Positions 25,830-33,503 of a stretch of DNA of 64,000 bases are shown piece by piece. Made by a program: the position numbers and the translations under genes. Source of the stretch: Chloroflexota bacterium (lineage in GTDB: Bacteria; Chloroflexota; Anaerolineae; UBA1429); contig JAAYDC010000005.1 in the NCBI GenBank assembly GCA_012729455.1, positions 1-64,000 on the forward strand, read 5' to 3'. The notes under the pieces are model-generated. The model was not told the DNA's origin and made no database searches. It saw only the letters and a program-made list of their open reading frames with translations. Each line of letters begins with the position of its first letter. The stretch's first letter is position 1.

Positions 25830-25860
25830 ACAGGGCACCCCCGTGTGGGCGGTGCCCTGT
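25830..25860 (+). terminator. hairpin terminator after the miniprotein gene
   Basis: A 10-bp perfect stem (25830-25839 with 25851-25860) and an 11-base loop, followed only by a short T tract. It sits 20 bp after the stop codon and just before the convergent pseudogene end, so it may act in both directions. Confidence 0.55.
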
Positions 25861-25866
25861 TTGCGT

Positions 25867-27072
25867 TCAGCCGCGTGTAATCCAGGCATTCGCCAGCGCA
25901 CGCAGGTTCTCAGCGGGGATGAGGGCCTGGATATTGTGTGCCGCGCTGATCACCATCCCACCGCCATCGTCCAGCACGGCGATGTTTCCCGCCACGTTGG
26001 CTGCCACCTCGTCCGGCCTGCCAAAGGGCAGCACCTGCTGCGTATCGACCCCACCGCCCCAAAAGACCAGTTGGTCGCCCCACCGAGCCTTCAGATCGGC
26101 CGGATCCATCCCCGCGGCGCTGATCTGTACCGGGTTTATGATGTCAACGCCAGCCTCTACCATATCATCGAGGTAAGCGGTGATCGCCCCGCACGAATGA
26201 TAAAAGGTCTTCCAGTTGGTGTTAGCGTGCACCCAGTCGTTGATGCGTTTGTGGTAGGGCTTGTAGAGCGTGCGATAGGCATCCACCGAGATAAATGACC
26301 GATCCTGCACGCCAAAGTCAGTTCCGCTGATGAATATGATGTCGATGCGGTCGCCGACTGCCTCTTTGTAGAGTGCCAGGTTGCGCGGCGCGATCTCACA
26401 TTGGCGCTCAAAGATGCCGTGGATGTATTCCGGGTAAAGCGCTGTCGCCATATACCATTCGGCTACCGCGCGGATGCGCCACCGCCGGCGCGGGCACGTG
26501 GGCGATATCGCCAAAGCCCGCCCCCGGAAAGTTGCCAATAATGGCACGCGTGGTGCCCTCATAGAGCGTCCTGGCGCGACCTTCCAGTAGGCGCAGCTCA
26601 TCCTCACGGAAGACATGGTACATCTCATCGACCCACACTTCTGGATCGAGCGATTCGGGGGCATAAGGTGCCTGGCGTTCGATTGAATCGTGGTAAAAAC
26701 CGCCGGCGGGCATCACTGCCGAGGGAGTGGTGTGCGTTTGGTGTTGAACCCCCTGCCGACCATGATAGGGGTGCCATCGTTGAGGGTAAAGGGCCTCCAG
26801 TCGCTTGCCGGGAAGCCGAACATGGTTGAATCATCTCCCAAGCCGATCACATCCATATCCAGGGCATCCAGCAGGTCTTCTTCGACCTTGCCCAGCATCT
26901 GGTAGGGTTCGTGCACGTAAACCGGGTGTTTCTCGAGCCCCAGCATCTCACGCAGCCGGTAAAGGGCCGATGCCGAGATGCCAGTGACGGCGGTAGCGCC
27001 CAAATCGAGCGGAGTACGGTCAGGTTGCTGGTGATTAAGGGCTTTCTGCACACGTTCGCGAGAGGTCAGCAT
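25867..27072 (-). pseudogene. uroporphyrinogen decarboxylase-family gene with two frameshifts
   Basis: Three consecutive reading frames together spell one URO-D-superfamily protein of about 400 residues. Frame 1 runs from ATG 27072 (MLTSRERVQKALNHQQPDRTP) to GRGFNTKRTP near 26730. Frame 2 covers MPAGGFYHDSIERQ to GDIAHVPAPAVAHPRG near 26470. Frame 3 covers AVAEWYMATALYPEYIHGIFERQ to the end at 25867. The typical motifs (PLDLGATAVTGIS, the H-S-C-G region, FWGGGVDTQQVLPFGRPDEV) are otherwise well preserved, so the damage is recent or a sequencing artefact. A good ribosome-binding site (GGAGG) and promoter remain. Non-HemE members of this family work with corrinoid methyl transfer; the role here is unknown. 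Confidence 0.8.
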
Positions 27073-27103
27073 GCGGTTTCCTCCTGGATGCTGGATAATT
27101 ATC

Positions 27104-27132
27104 ATTCTAGCCCAGCCATTGACGCACTTCAA
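27104..27132 (-). promoter_or_regulatory. promoter of the URO-D pseudogene
   Basis: On the minus strand, TTGAAG (27132-27127), 17-bp spacer, TAGAAT (27109-27104), 32 bp before the start codon at 27072. Confidence 0.6.
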
Positions 27133-27215
27133 GGGCTGCCAAACTCTGTGCCCCACGAAATGAGCGAGTTTCTCTTGTTTGGCAGTAGTAGATAGGAGAA
27201 GCTTTGCCATTCAGC

Positions 27216-27244
27216 TTGACTCCAGCAGCTACCGGAAGTATGAT
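27216..27244 (+). promoter_or_regulatory. promoter of the inhibitor-like/subtilisin pair
   Basis: TTGACT (27216-27221), 17-bp spacer, TATGAT (27239-27244), 33 bp ahead of ATG 27277. Confidence 0.7.
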
Positions 27245-27276
27245 GGGATCGCTGGGTATGTTGAGGTACCACCGCG

Positions 27277-27537
27277 ATGACCAAAATTGCTGCTGATCTG
27301 CGCCAGGCGCTGCGCACCAATCCGGATGATTCATACGACCTGATTATCCGCGTCGAGGGCGACCTGGCTGAGCGCACCGCCGATCTGCGTGCCGCCGGTA
27401 TTGACGTCAAACGCCAGTTCAAGCTGACCAATTCGCTGCAGATTCGCTGCAGCGGTGCCGAAGCACTCAGGCTCACGCGCGCTGGATGGCTGGTGCGTGT
27501 CGACAGCAACAAACCCGTCAGAGCATTTGGGAGGTAG
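27277..27537 (+). CDS. small I9-propeptide-like protein coupled to a subtilisin
   Basis: An 86-residue soluble protein with no signal peptide. The pattern YDLIIRVEGDLAERTADLRAAG, then a strand (SLQIRCSGAEALRLTRAGWLVRVDSNKPV), fits the beta-alpha-beta-beta-alpha-beta ferredoxin-like fold of subtilisin propeptides (inhibitor family I9). Here it is encoded as a separate protein. Its TAG stop is one base before the TTG start of the subtilisin gene, and the ribosome-binding site of the protease lies inside its last codons. Co-translation and a chaperone or inhibitor role are therefore likely. Family assignment rests on pattern and context rather than strong identity. Confidence 0.6.
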   Translation: MTKIAADLRQALRTNPDDSYDLIIRVEGDLAERTADLRAAGIDVKRQFKLTNSLQIRCSGAEALRLTRAGWLVRVDSNKPVRAFGR

Positions 27538-27538
27538 C

Positions 27539-28798
27539 TTGGAGCCGCCCGAGAACAAGATTGTCAAGACCCTGATGCGCAGCATTGAGCGGGCGCCTGA
27601 CGAACATACTCAGATCCCGGTGATCCTGCACTACAGTGTTTCCCAGCGCGTGATGCGCTACACCGAGTATATGCCGGGTGTACGCTTTGGCCGGCGCTAT
27701 CGCCTCGGGCCCTTTAGCCAGCTGGATGCGACCCCGGAGGCGATCCGTATATTGGCTGCCAACCCGGATGTGGTGCGCATCTACCAGGATATGCCGGTGC
27801 ACGTCTTTGTCGACTATTCCGTGCCGCACATCCGCGTGCCGTATGTCTGGCAGCAGCACCTCTATGGAGATGGTGTCCGCATCGCCATCGTCGATACCGG
27901 CATCGACCAGTCGCACCCCGATTTCCAGGGGCGCATCCTCAACACACACGATATCACCGGCGAAACTGTGCAGGATGGCTGCGGTCACGGCACGCATTGT
28001 GCCGGCATTGCCGCCGGGTCGGGCGCTGCCAGCAAGGGCAAGTACCGCGGAGTGGCGCCTAGAGCGTCGCTGCTGATCGCCAAAGTGCTGCGCAACGACG
28101 GTAGCGGCATGATGTCGGACGTAATGGAAGGCGTCGAGTGGGCGGTGGATCAGGGCGCGCAGGTGATCAGCCTATCATTAGGCGAGGCGTGCTCGTCGGA
28201 TGGTAACGACCCGCTCAGTGAGCTGTGCGAGGCCGCCATCCAGCGCGGAGTCGTGATTGTCTCGGCAGCCGGCAACGAAGGTCCGATGAGCTACAGCATC
28301 GGCTCGCCGGCAGCAGCCCCAAGTATCATTACTGTGGGCGCCTCCAGCGATCTCGACCGCATCGCCGAGTTTTCGTCGCGCGGGCCGACTGCCGATGGCC
28401 GTGTCAAGCCTGATATCACATTTCCGGGCGTCGATATCATCTCGGCGCGCGCCCAAGGCACTTCGATGGGCACGCCGGTTAACGCTTACTATACCAGTGC
28501 CTCGGGCACTTCGATGGCCACACCGCATGCCGCCGGCCTGTGTGCCCTGATGCTGCAGGCTTCGCCAACGCTCAAGCCGTCCGAGATCAAAGAACGCCTG
28601 ATGTCGTCCGCACGTGATCTGAGTTTTGCCCCCAACGCGCAGGGCAAGGGACTGGTGGATGCCTGGGCAGCGGTCGGTCCGCTGGTGGGCAACCCAACCC
28701 CTTCGCCCATGCCCGAACCCGAGCTGCCCGAGCCTCCCGGCGAGGCCGTGCCCGGGATGGGGTGTATCCCAGGATTGATTAAGTACCTGCTGAAATAA
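27539..28798 (+). CDS. S8 subtilisin-like serine protease, intracellular (AprX-like)
   Basis: A 419-residue protease with the catalytic triad D119 (IAIVDTGID), H150 (GCGHGTHCAG) and S325 (SGTSMATPHAAG), plus the oxyanion asparagine in SAAGNEGP. An N-terminal region of about 85 residues resembles its own I9-type prodomain (VILHYSVSQRVMRYTEYMPGV...PDVVRIYQDMPV). There is no signal peptide or membrane helix, as in AprX-type intracellular subtilisins. The C-terminus is a proline-rich tail ending CIPGLIKYLLK. I chose TTG 27539 because GGGAGG (27529-27534) precedes it at a 4-base distance. The next in-frame alternatives would truncate the prodomain. A GTSMGTP stretch occurs just before the true active-site motif. 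Confidence 0.88.
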   Translation: MEPPENKIVKTLMRSIERAPDEHTQIPVILHYSVSQRVMRYTEYMPGVRFGRRYRLGPFSQLDATPEAIRILAANPDVVRIYQDMPVHVFVDYSVPHIRVPYVWQQHLYGDGVRIAIVDTGIDQSHPDFQGRILNTHDITGETVQDGCGHGTHCAGIAAGSGAASKGKYRGVAPRASLLIAKVLRNDGSGMMSDVMEGVEWAVDQGAQVISLSLGEACSSDGNDPLSELCEAAIQRGVVIVSAAGNEGPMSYSIGSPAAAPSIITVGASSDLDRIAEFSSRGPTADGRVKPDITFPGVDIISARAQGTSMGTPVNAYYTSASGTSMATPHAAGLCALMLQASPTLKPSEIKERLMSSARDLSFAPNAQGKGLVDAWAAVGPLVGNPTPSPMPEPELPEPPGEAVPGMGCIPGLIKYLLK

Positions 28799-28820
28799 CA
28801 CAGCACACGAAAGGAACCTA

Positions 28821-29291
28821 GTGGGCATCTTGCTAACTGGTGCTGACGTAATCGATATGGCGATCCAGACTGAGGTGAAGGGAGAGGCCTTCTACCGCGA
28901 GGCGATCCAGAGCGCCTCAACCCCTGAGGCGGTCGAACTGTTCACCTATCTGGCTGAAGAAGAAGCTCATCACAAGATCATCTTTGAGATCATGGGCAGT
29001 AGCATCGTCACTGCCGACCAGGAACTCGCTGAATGGCAGGAAGCGCTCGACTATATCAACGCTACGATCGAGCAGAGCCTCTACAGCGACGGCTCAGCCA
29101 TCCGCTCCATTCCCGAGGGAGCCACGGTAGCCGAGATGATTGATCGCGCCATCGCCTTTGAACAGGAGACGCTGCTCTTTTTCTACACCCTGCGCGACAT
29201 GGTGCAGCCCGCCAACCGCGACCTGGTCAGTCGGGTGGTGGCCGAAGAGCGCCTGCATGTGCGCCGACTGGCCGCCATGCGCACTCGCTGA
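28821..29291 (+). CDS. ferritin-like (rubrerythrin-type) diiron protein
   Basis: A 156-residue four-helix protein with paired carboxylate/histidine motifs of ferritin-like diiron carriers. These are TEVKGEAFYREA (helix 1), LAEEEAHHKIIFE (helix 2), FEQETLLFFYTLRD (helix 3) and VAEERLHVRRL (helix 4). Rubrerythrin-type domains detoxify peroxide or store iron in anaerobes. The rubredoxin tail of full rubrerythrins is missing, so its electron donor would be another protein. GTG 28821 follows AAGGAA. It is 22 bp after the protease and may share its transcript. Confidence 0.85.
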   Translation: MGILLTGADVIDMAIQTEVKGEAFYREAIQSASTPEAVELFTYLAEEEAHHKIIFEIMGSSIVTADQELAEWQEALDYINATIEQSLYSDGSAIRSIPEGATVAEMIDRAIAFEQETLLFFYTLRDMVQPANRDLVSRVVAEERLHVRRLAAMRTR

Positions 29292-29332
29292 ACTCATTAC
29301 GCTCCTTATGCCGGTGAAACAGGGCAGTGGGC

Positions 29333-30022
29333 ATGAACATACCTGAATCGCCGGTATTGCTATACCTGGTCGCGACCCCCATCGGCAACCTGGGCGATAT
29401 CTCGCTGCGGGCTATCGAAACGCTGCGTGAGGTCGATTGGGTTGCCAGCGAAGATACCCGTAAAACCGGCCACCTGCTCAAGCACTATGGCATCAGCAAG
29501 CCGCAGCTGGCCTTTCATGCCCACAACGAAGCGGCGGCAGCAGCGCGGGTGGTGGGGTTACTGCGGCAGGGGCTAAAGGTGGCGCTGGTGAGCAATGCCG
29601 GTACGCCGGGAATCTCGGACCCCGGCTACTCGCTGGTACGCGCCGCACATGCCGCTGGCATCGGCGTGACGATGGTGCCAGGCGCCAGCGCGCTGATCAT
29701 GGCACTGGTGCTTTCCGGGCTGCCCGCCCACAGCTTTACCTTTCGCGGATTCCCGCCCAACCGCTCCGCTGCACGCCGGCGCTTTTTCGCTGGCGACCTG
29801 AACAGCCTCTATACCCTGATCTATTACGAATCCTCACACCGCATCGCCGCGTCACTGCAGGATGCTGCCGCTGTGTTCGGCGCGCGTCCGGCGGCGCTGT
29901 GCAACGACCTGACCAAGTTCTACGAGCGCGTCGAGCGCGCTACCCTCGATGAGCTGGCAGCGGCGATTCAGCAAATATCCGCCAAGGGCGAATATGTGCT
30001 GCTGATCCAGGGCGCCGACTAG
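29333..30022 (+). CDS. rsmI: 16S rRNA (cytidine-1402-2'-O)-methyltransferase RsmI
   Basis: A 229-residue SAM-dependent tetrapyrrole-methylase-fold enzyme that methylates C1402 in the ribosomal decoding site. Diagnostic motifs are [67 protein letters not shown] and IYYESSHRI, then [16 protein letters not shown] and KGEYVLLI. The C-terminal helical domain found in longer RsmI proteins (about 275-290 residues) is absent. ATG 29333 is preferred over a GTG six bases earlier. The end overlaps the convergent amidohydrolase gene by 4 bp. Confidence 0.93.
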   Translation: MNIPESPVLLYLVATPIGNLGDISLRAIETLREVDWVASEDTRKTGHLLKHYGISKPQLAFHAHNEAAAAARVVGLLRQGLKVALVSNAGTPGISDPGYSLVRAAHAAGIGVTMVPGASALIMALVLSGLPAHSFTFRGFPPNRSAARRRFFAGDLNSLYTLIYYESSHRIAASLQDAAAVFGARPAALCNDLTKFYERVERATLDELAAAIQQISAKGEYVLLIQGAD

Positions 30023-31314
30023 TCGGGCAAACCCAGCCGGAAGAATGCATTAGCGTTGCTATACATCCAGCCGTAAGCCACCTCTTTGGCCTCGTCCAGG
30101 CTCATGTACTCGTCTGCCACCATCTCCGCCAGCGCAATGGCGATGTTGTCGCGTGTGATGTCGGCATGCGCCCAGGCTGAAGCGATCCCGCCGCCGAAAT
30201 AATCCGACCCATAACCGTGCACCTTGGCGTGCGGCACCGACGAGAGCGCCTGCTTGAAAAGCTGTTGGCAATAGATCGGGTCGATGATGTTGGCCCAGCA
30301 AAAATCGAGCGTCACGTTGGGATAGTTTTTGCCCAGGTAAAGCAGCTCGCCGGCGTACGGCCAGTTGGCGTGGAACAGGTCAAAGCGTGTTTCCTGGTGC
30401 AGTTCAATCAGGCTGGTCAGCCAGATGGCGTTGGTCTTGACAATATCGTTGCGGATGCCGGCCATGTGGCCGGTGTGGATCTGCACGGGCAGGTCGAGGT
30501 CGCGCGCCATACGCATAAAGCAGTGGAAAAGATAGTCATCCAGGGGCTGCGAGCCCTCCGGATAGCTCAGCACGCGCCGCGGATCAGCCATGATCCAGTT
30601 AAAGGCAGCCTCGGCCTCGGCGCGCGTGGGGTTCTGGTAGGCCAGCGTGCGGGTGTAGGCGGATTGGTCTTTAAAGGCTACGGCGCCATAGTTCTTGAAA
30701 GCCGTAAAGAGCTCGCAGCAGCCCTCCAGGTATTCGTCGAGGGTCGTCACGTGGCGCCCGAGCGGTGCCATGACGCTCTGAACGGCGTTGAAGTCGCGTA
30801 CGCTATGCGGTGCCACCAGCGAGATGATCAACCGGCCGCGCGGCGAGAGCTGATAAGTGCCCGCCAGCACAGCGTTCGCATCCGCCCAGCAATCCTCCAG
30901 CCGGGCAGCGATTTTGGCTTCCTCCAGGATACCGTCGAACATCGCCGGGTCGCCGATATTCGGCAAGTTGGCCTGCACGTGTTCCAGCGCAGCCAGGCTC
31001 ATCTCGCTCTGCCCGAAAAAGTGCTGAAGCACGCGCCGTACCACCTGAGCATAGCCGGTGTGGCAGGTACGGCGCCAGATCGCCTCGAACTCGGGCCAGC
31101 GTTCTGCCAGGGGGCGTTTGGCATCCAGCACGGCGCGCACCGCTTTGGGCGAGCTGGCCGACTGCAGGTCAGACTCAAAATAGCCGCCCACCAGGAACTG
31201 GATGGCATCTTCGACCTTGGGGCCGACCACGCAGGAGTGGTCGTGGCAATCTACTAGGCTGATACCAGCCACATATTCGCGCAACTCGGGGTAATACACG
31301 CTGGATGATTTCAT
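30019..31314 (-). CDS. amidohydrolase-superfamily TIM-barrel protein
   Basis: A 431-residue protein of the amidohydrolase-2/uronate-isomerase-like superfamily. The first metal site is [10 protein letters not shown] (H-x-H variant as H-D-H). Later motifs are [12 protein letters not shown] (histidine ligand), [14 protein letters not shown] and the C-terminal aspartate region [12 protein letters not shown]. Such enzymes hydrolyse or decarboxylate small cyclic or aromatic compounds, and similar proteins occur near glucuronate metabolism. No specific substrate can be given. Start ATG 31314 has AGGAGG at the right distance, and the upstream in-frame extension lacks similarity. It overlaps rsmI tail to tail by 4 bp. 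Confidence 0.75.
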   Translation of the reverse strand: MKSSSVYYPELREYVAGISLVDCHDHSCVVGPKVEDAIQFLVGGYFESDLQSASSPKAVRAVLDAKRPLAERWPEFEAIWRRTCHTGYAQVVRRVLQHFFGQSEMSLAALEHVQANLPNIGDPAMFDGILEEAKIAARLEDCWADANAVLAGTYQLSPRGRLIISLVAPHSVRDFNAVQSVMAPLGRHVTTLDEYLEGCCELFTAFKNYGAVAFKDQSAYTRTLAYQNPTRAEAEAAFNWIMADPRRVLSYPEGSQPLDDYLFHCFMRMARDLDLPVQIHTGHMAGIRNDIVKTNAIWLTSLIELHQETRFDLFHANWPYAGELLYLGKNYPNVTLDFCWANIIDPIYCQQLFKQALSSVPHAKVHGYGSDYFGGGIASAWAHADITRDNIAIALAEMVADEYMSLDEAKEVAYGWMYSNANAFFRLGLPD

Positions 31315-31337
31315 CGTGCCCTCCTGCCGGATTGTTC

Positions 31338-31366
31338 TTGAAGAGCGTCGGCGCTTGTGATATAGT
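31338..31366 (+). promoter_or_regulatory. promoter for the unknown gene at 31433
   Basis: TTGAAG (31338-31343), 17-bp spacer, TATAGT (31361-31366), 66 bp ahead of ATG 31433. The same AT-rich stretch probably contains the divergent amidohydrolase promoter. Confidence 0.65.
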
Positions 31367-31432
31367 AATAAAGTATATTGGATAATAGCCCCAACAACGG
31401 TATCTGGGCAAGGTGCTTGAAAGGAGATTGGC

Positions 31433-32257
31433 ATGGAATGGCAAATGGCGGATCTCAAAGCTTTTGCGTTGACCGAACAGCTGAGCATGGATCTGGCCGA
31501 GGGGCGTGCCTGGGGAATGAAGCTGGATTCATTCGGCACCCTGAGCAAGATGACCAGCCTCTTTCAGAAGCCGCGCGACGAAGACTTTCAGATGGCCTAC
31601 AAAGAGCTGCGCTATGAGCCGTTCTGGCATGTTACGGTGATGTTCAAGTCCGTTTATCAGCGCGAACGCCAGTATCGCATGGCCCCCAAGGGCGAAGAAG
31701 TGCGCACGGTCAAGATCCTGGGCGAGGAATTCCCCGTCGAGGCCGGCCAGGTGACCCTAAGCGGTATCGAACACTGCGAGGAACAGGGACGCAACGAGCT
31801 TTATGTGGATGGCATCACCGGCAAGCGCTCTGCCAACCTGGCTGCCTATACGCGCTATCCTGCCAAACTGATCGAGCCGGTGGATATTGCCAGCTTTGCG
31901 CCGGTGGGAGCGATCATCCAGGCGCCAGCCATCCACGCTTCGGCCCTGCTGCGCGAGGCGATCGGTGAGATGGTGCGCACCGTCGAAGCCGATGACATCC
32001 TCGGCGAGGGGGTCGGTATCGAGGCCCTGGAGCTCTATTTCCGCCCAATCTATGCCTTTCAGTTCCACTGGATCACCAAAGACAAGTACGGCGTGGTCGA
32101 GTGCGACGCCCTGACAGGTCAGTATCGTGTGGATGGCAAGGTGCTCAAAGATAGCCCCGTCGAGATTCCGGTGGCATCCGCCATCTTTGATGTGGACGCC
32201 GATAACCTCGATGTTCTCTTGCCCGGCGGGCACGTGACGGTGCCGGCAGCCAAGTAA
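31433..32257 (+). CDS. conserved-looking soluble protein, unknown function
   Basis: A 274-residue protein without signal peptide or membrane helix. The N-terminal half has a helical region and several aromatic strands (YEPFWHVTVMFKSVYQRERQY). The C-terminal part has YFRPIYAFQFHWITKDKYGVVECDALTGQYRVDGK, a strand-turn-strand pattern similar to domains in other bacteria that report YxPxxxxEF..K followed by a D-x-TG turn. I do not recognise a named family. AAAGGAG precedes the ATG, a good promoter lies upstream and a strong terminator follows, so this is a well-defined single-gene unit. Confidence 0.7.
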   Translation: MEWQMADLKAFALTEQLSMDLAEGRAWGMKLDSFGTLSKMTSLFQKPRDEDFQMAYKELRYEPFWHVTVMFKSVYQRERQYRMAPKGEEVRTVKILGEEFPVEAGQVTLSGIEHCEEQGRNELYVDGITGKRSANLAAYTRYPAKLIEPVDIASFAPVGAIIQAPAIHASALLREAIGEMVRTVEADDILGEGVGIEALELYFRPIYAFQFHWITKDKYGVVECDALTGQYRVDGKVLKDSPVEIPVASAIFDVDADNLDVLLPGGHVTVPAAK

Positions 32258-32268
32258 CGCCAGCACAC

Positions 32269-32300
32269 ACCAGCCAGACACATCGTCTGGCTGGTTTTTT
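32269..32300 (+). terminator. rho-independent terminator
   Basis: An 11-bp perfect stem (32269-32279 with 32285-32295), a 5-base loop and a run of T residues (32295-32300) immediately after. It ends the single-gene unit at 31433-32257. Confidence 0.9.
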
Positions 32301-32317
32301 ACATTTAGGAGGATAGC

Positions 32318-32989
32318 ATGGCGCAGACGGCACATCAGTTCAGCCACGAAATCAGGCGCACGGCTCACCTCGGATACCTGCTGCATGTACCGCCCAACCC
32401 CATCAGTGAGAGGCTGCCCCTGATATTGTTTCTGCACGGTGCCGGCGAACGCGGCAACGACCTGCAAAAAGTAAAGATCCACGGCATCCCCAAGGTGGTT
32501 GAAGCCAACCCTGCATTCCCGTTTATCACCATTTCACCGCAATGTCCGGAGGGCACCAGCTGGCCGCTCCTAGTCGATGAGCTGGCCGCGCTGGTGGGTG
32601 AGGTCGAGCGTGATCAGCCAGTGGATCCCTCACGGCGCTACCTGACGGGCCTTTCAATGGGCGGCTATGGCAGCTGGGCGCTGGGCAGTGCACGTCCGGA
32701 GATGTGGGCGGCGATGGTGCCGATTTGTGGCGGGGGATCGTGGTTATTCGGCTTCCCCGAACGGGTGGTCAGCCTAGCGGGTACGCCGGTGTGGGCTTTT
32801 CATGGCGCAAAGGATAACGTCGTGCCGCTCAGAGAGTCGAGCATTCTGGTCGAGAGGTTGCAAAAGGCGGGCGGCAATGCCAAACTGACGGTGTATCCCG
32901 AGGCTGACCACGACTCGTGGACCCAAACTTATGCCGACCCCGAGCTTTACCGTTGGCTGCTGGAGCAGCGCAAGGGCTGCGCAGTTTAG
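32318..32989 (+). CDS. alpha/beta-hydrolase (esterase/PHB-depolymerase-like)
   Basis: A 223-residue serine hydrolase with nucleophile elbow GLSMGGYGSW, oxyanion-hole strand ILFLHGAGERGND, an acid in VWAFHGAKDNVVP and histidine in YPEADHDSWTQTY. The SPQCPEG.SW segment is typical of predicted carbohydrate-ester or phospholipase-like esterases near polysaccharide genes. No signal peptide is visible, so it is cytoplasmic or exported by another route. GGAGG precedes ATG 32318. It overlaps folK tail to tail by 4 bp. Confidence 0.82.
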   Translation: MAQTAHQFSHEIRRTAHLGYLLHVPPNPISERLPLILFLHGAGERGNDLQKVKIHGIPKVVEANPAFPFITISPQCPEGTSWPLLVDELAALVGEVERDQPVDPSRRYLTGLSMGGYGSWALGSARPEMWAAMVPICGGGSWLFGFPERVVSLAGTPVWAFHGAKDNVVPLRESSILVERLQKAGGNAKLTVYPEADHDSWTQTYADPELYRWLLEQRKGCAV

Positions 32990-33489
32990 GAGTTGCGCGG
33001 TGGCAGACCCGGCGGGTAGAGGGCTACATCCGGCACGGGACCGAGGTCGTCTAGGTGTTCGCGCATCGTGCGGCCCGTCAGCGGATGGCTCAGGTCGGAC
33101 GCCAGATCAACCATCGGTACCAGCACACTGGCGCGCCACAGCATCCCGGGATGCGGGATCGTCAGCATGCCGGTGTGCATCGTCAGGTCGCCATATAGCA
33201 GGATATCCAGGTCGATAATGCGCGGTCCCCAGCGCACGCCCGGCTGGCGGCCCAGCTCCTGCTCCACGGCTTTGACGGCCTGCAGCAGCGCGTCGGGTGG
33301 GAGTTCTGTCTCAGCTTGACACACGCCGTTGATAAAGCGCGGTTGGTTGCCCACACCCCACGGCTCGGTCTCATACATCGGCGAGACCGCCGTTACAACG
33401 ATGCCATGCGCACCCATGCGCTCGAGCGATTCCTGGATTTGTTCGGCGCGTTGGCCGACATTGCTGCCCAAGCCAATGTAAACCCGCAT
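32986..33489 (-). CDS. folK: 2-amino-4-hydroxy-6-hydroxymethyldihydropteridine pyrophosphokinase
   Basis: A 167-residue enzyme that pyrophosphorylates the pterin before dihydropteroate synthase in folate synthesis. Motifs are VYIGLGSNVGQRAEQI, YETEPWGVGNQPRFIN, ELGRQPGVRWGPRIIDLDILLYG and IPHPGMLWRASVLVPM. Length is normal. It lies 14 bp downstream of folP on the same strand, forming a folate operon with the upstream metallo-hydrolase. Confidence 0.95.
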   Translation of the reverse strand: MRVYIGLGSNVGQRAEQIQESLERMGAHGIVVTAVSPMYETEPWGVGNQPRFINGVCQAETELPPDALLQAVKAVEQELGRQPGVRWGPRIIDLDILLYGDLTMHTGMLTIPHPGMLWRASVLVPMVDLASDLSHPLTGRTMREHLDDLGPVPDVALYPPGLPPRNS

Positions 33490-33503
33490 CTCGCCTCCTT
33501 GCG

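Noticed and set aside
30217-31257. 346-residue plus-strand open frame opposite the amidohydrolase gene
   Set aside because: Shadow frame: the opposite strand has ribosome site, metal motifs and a normal start.
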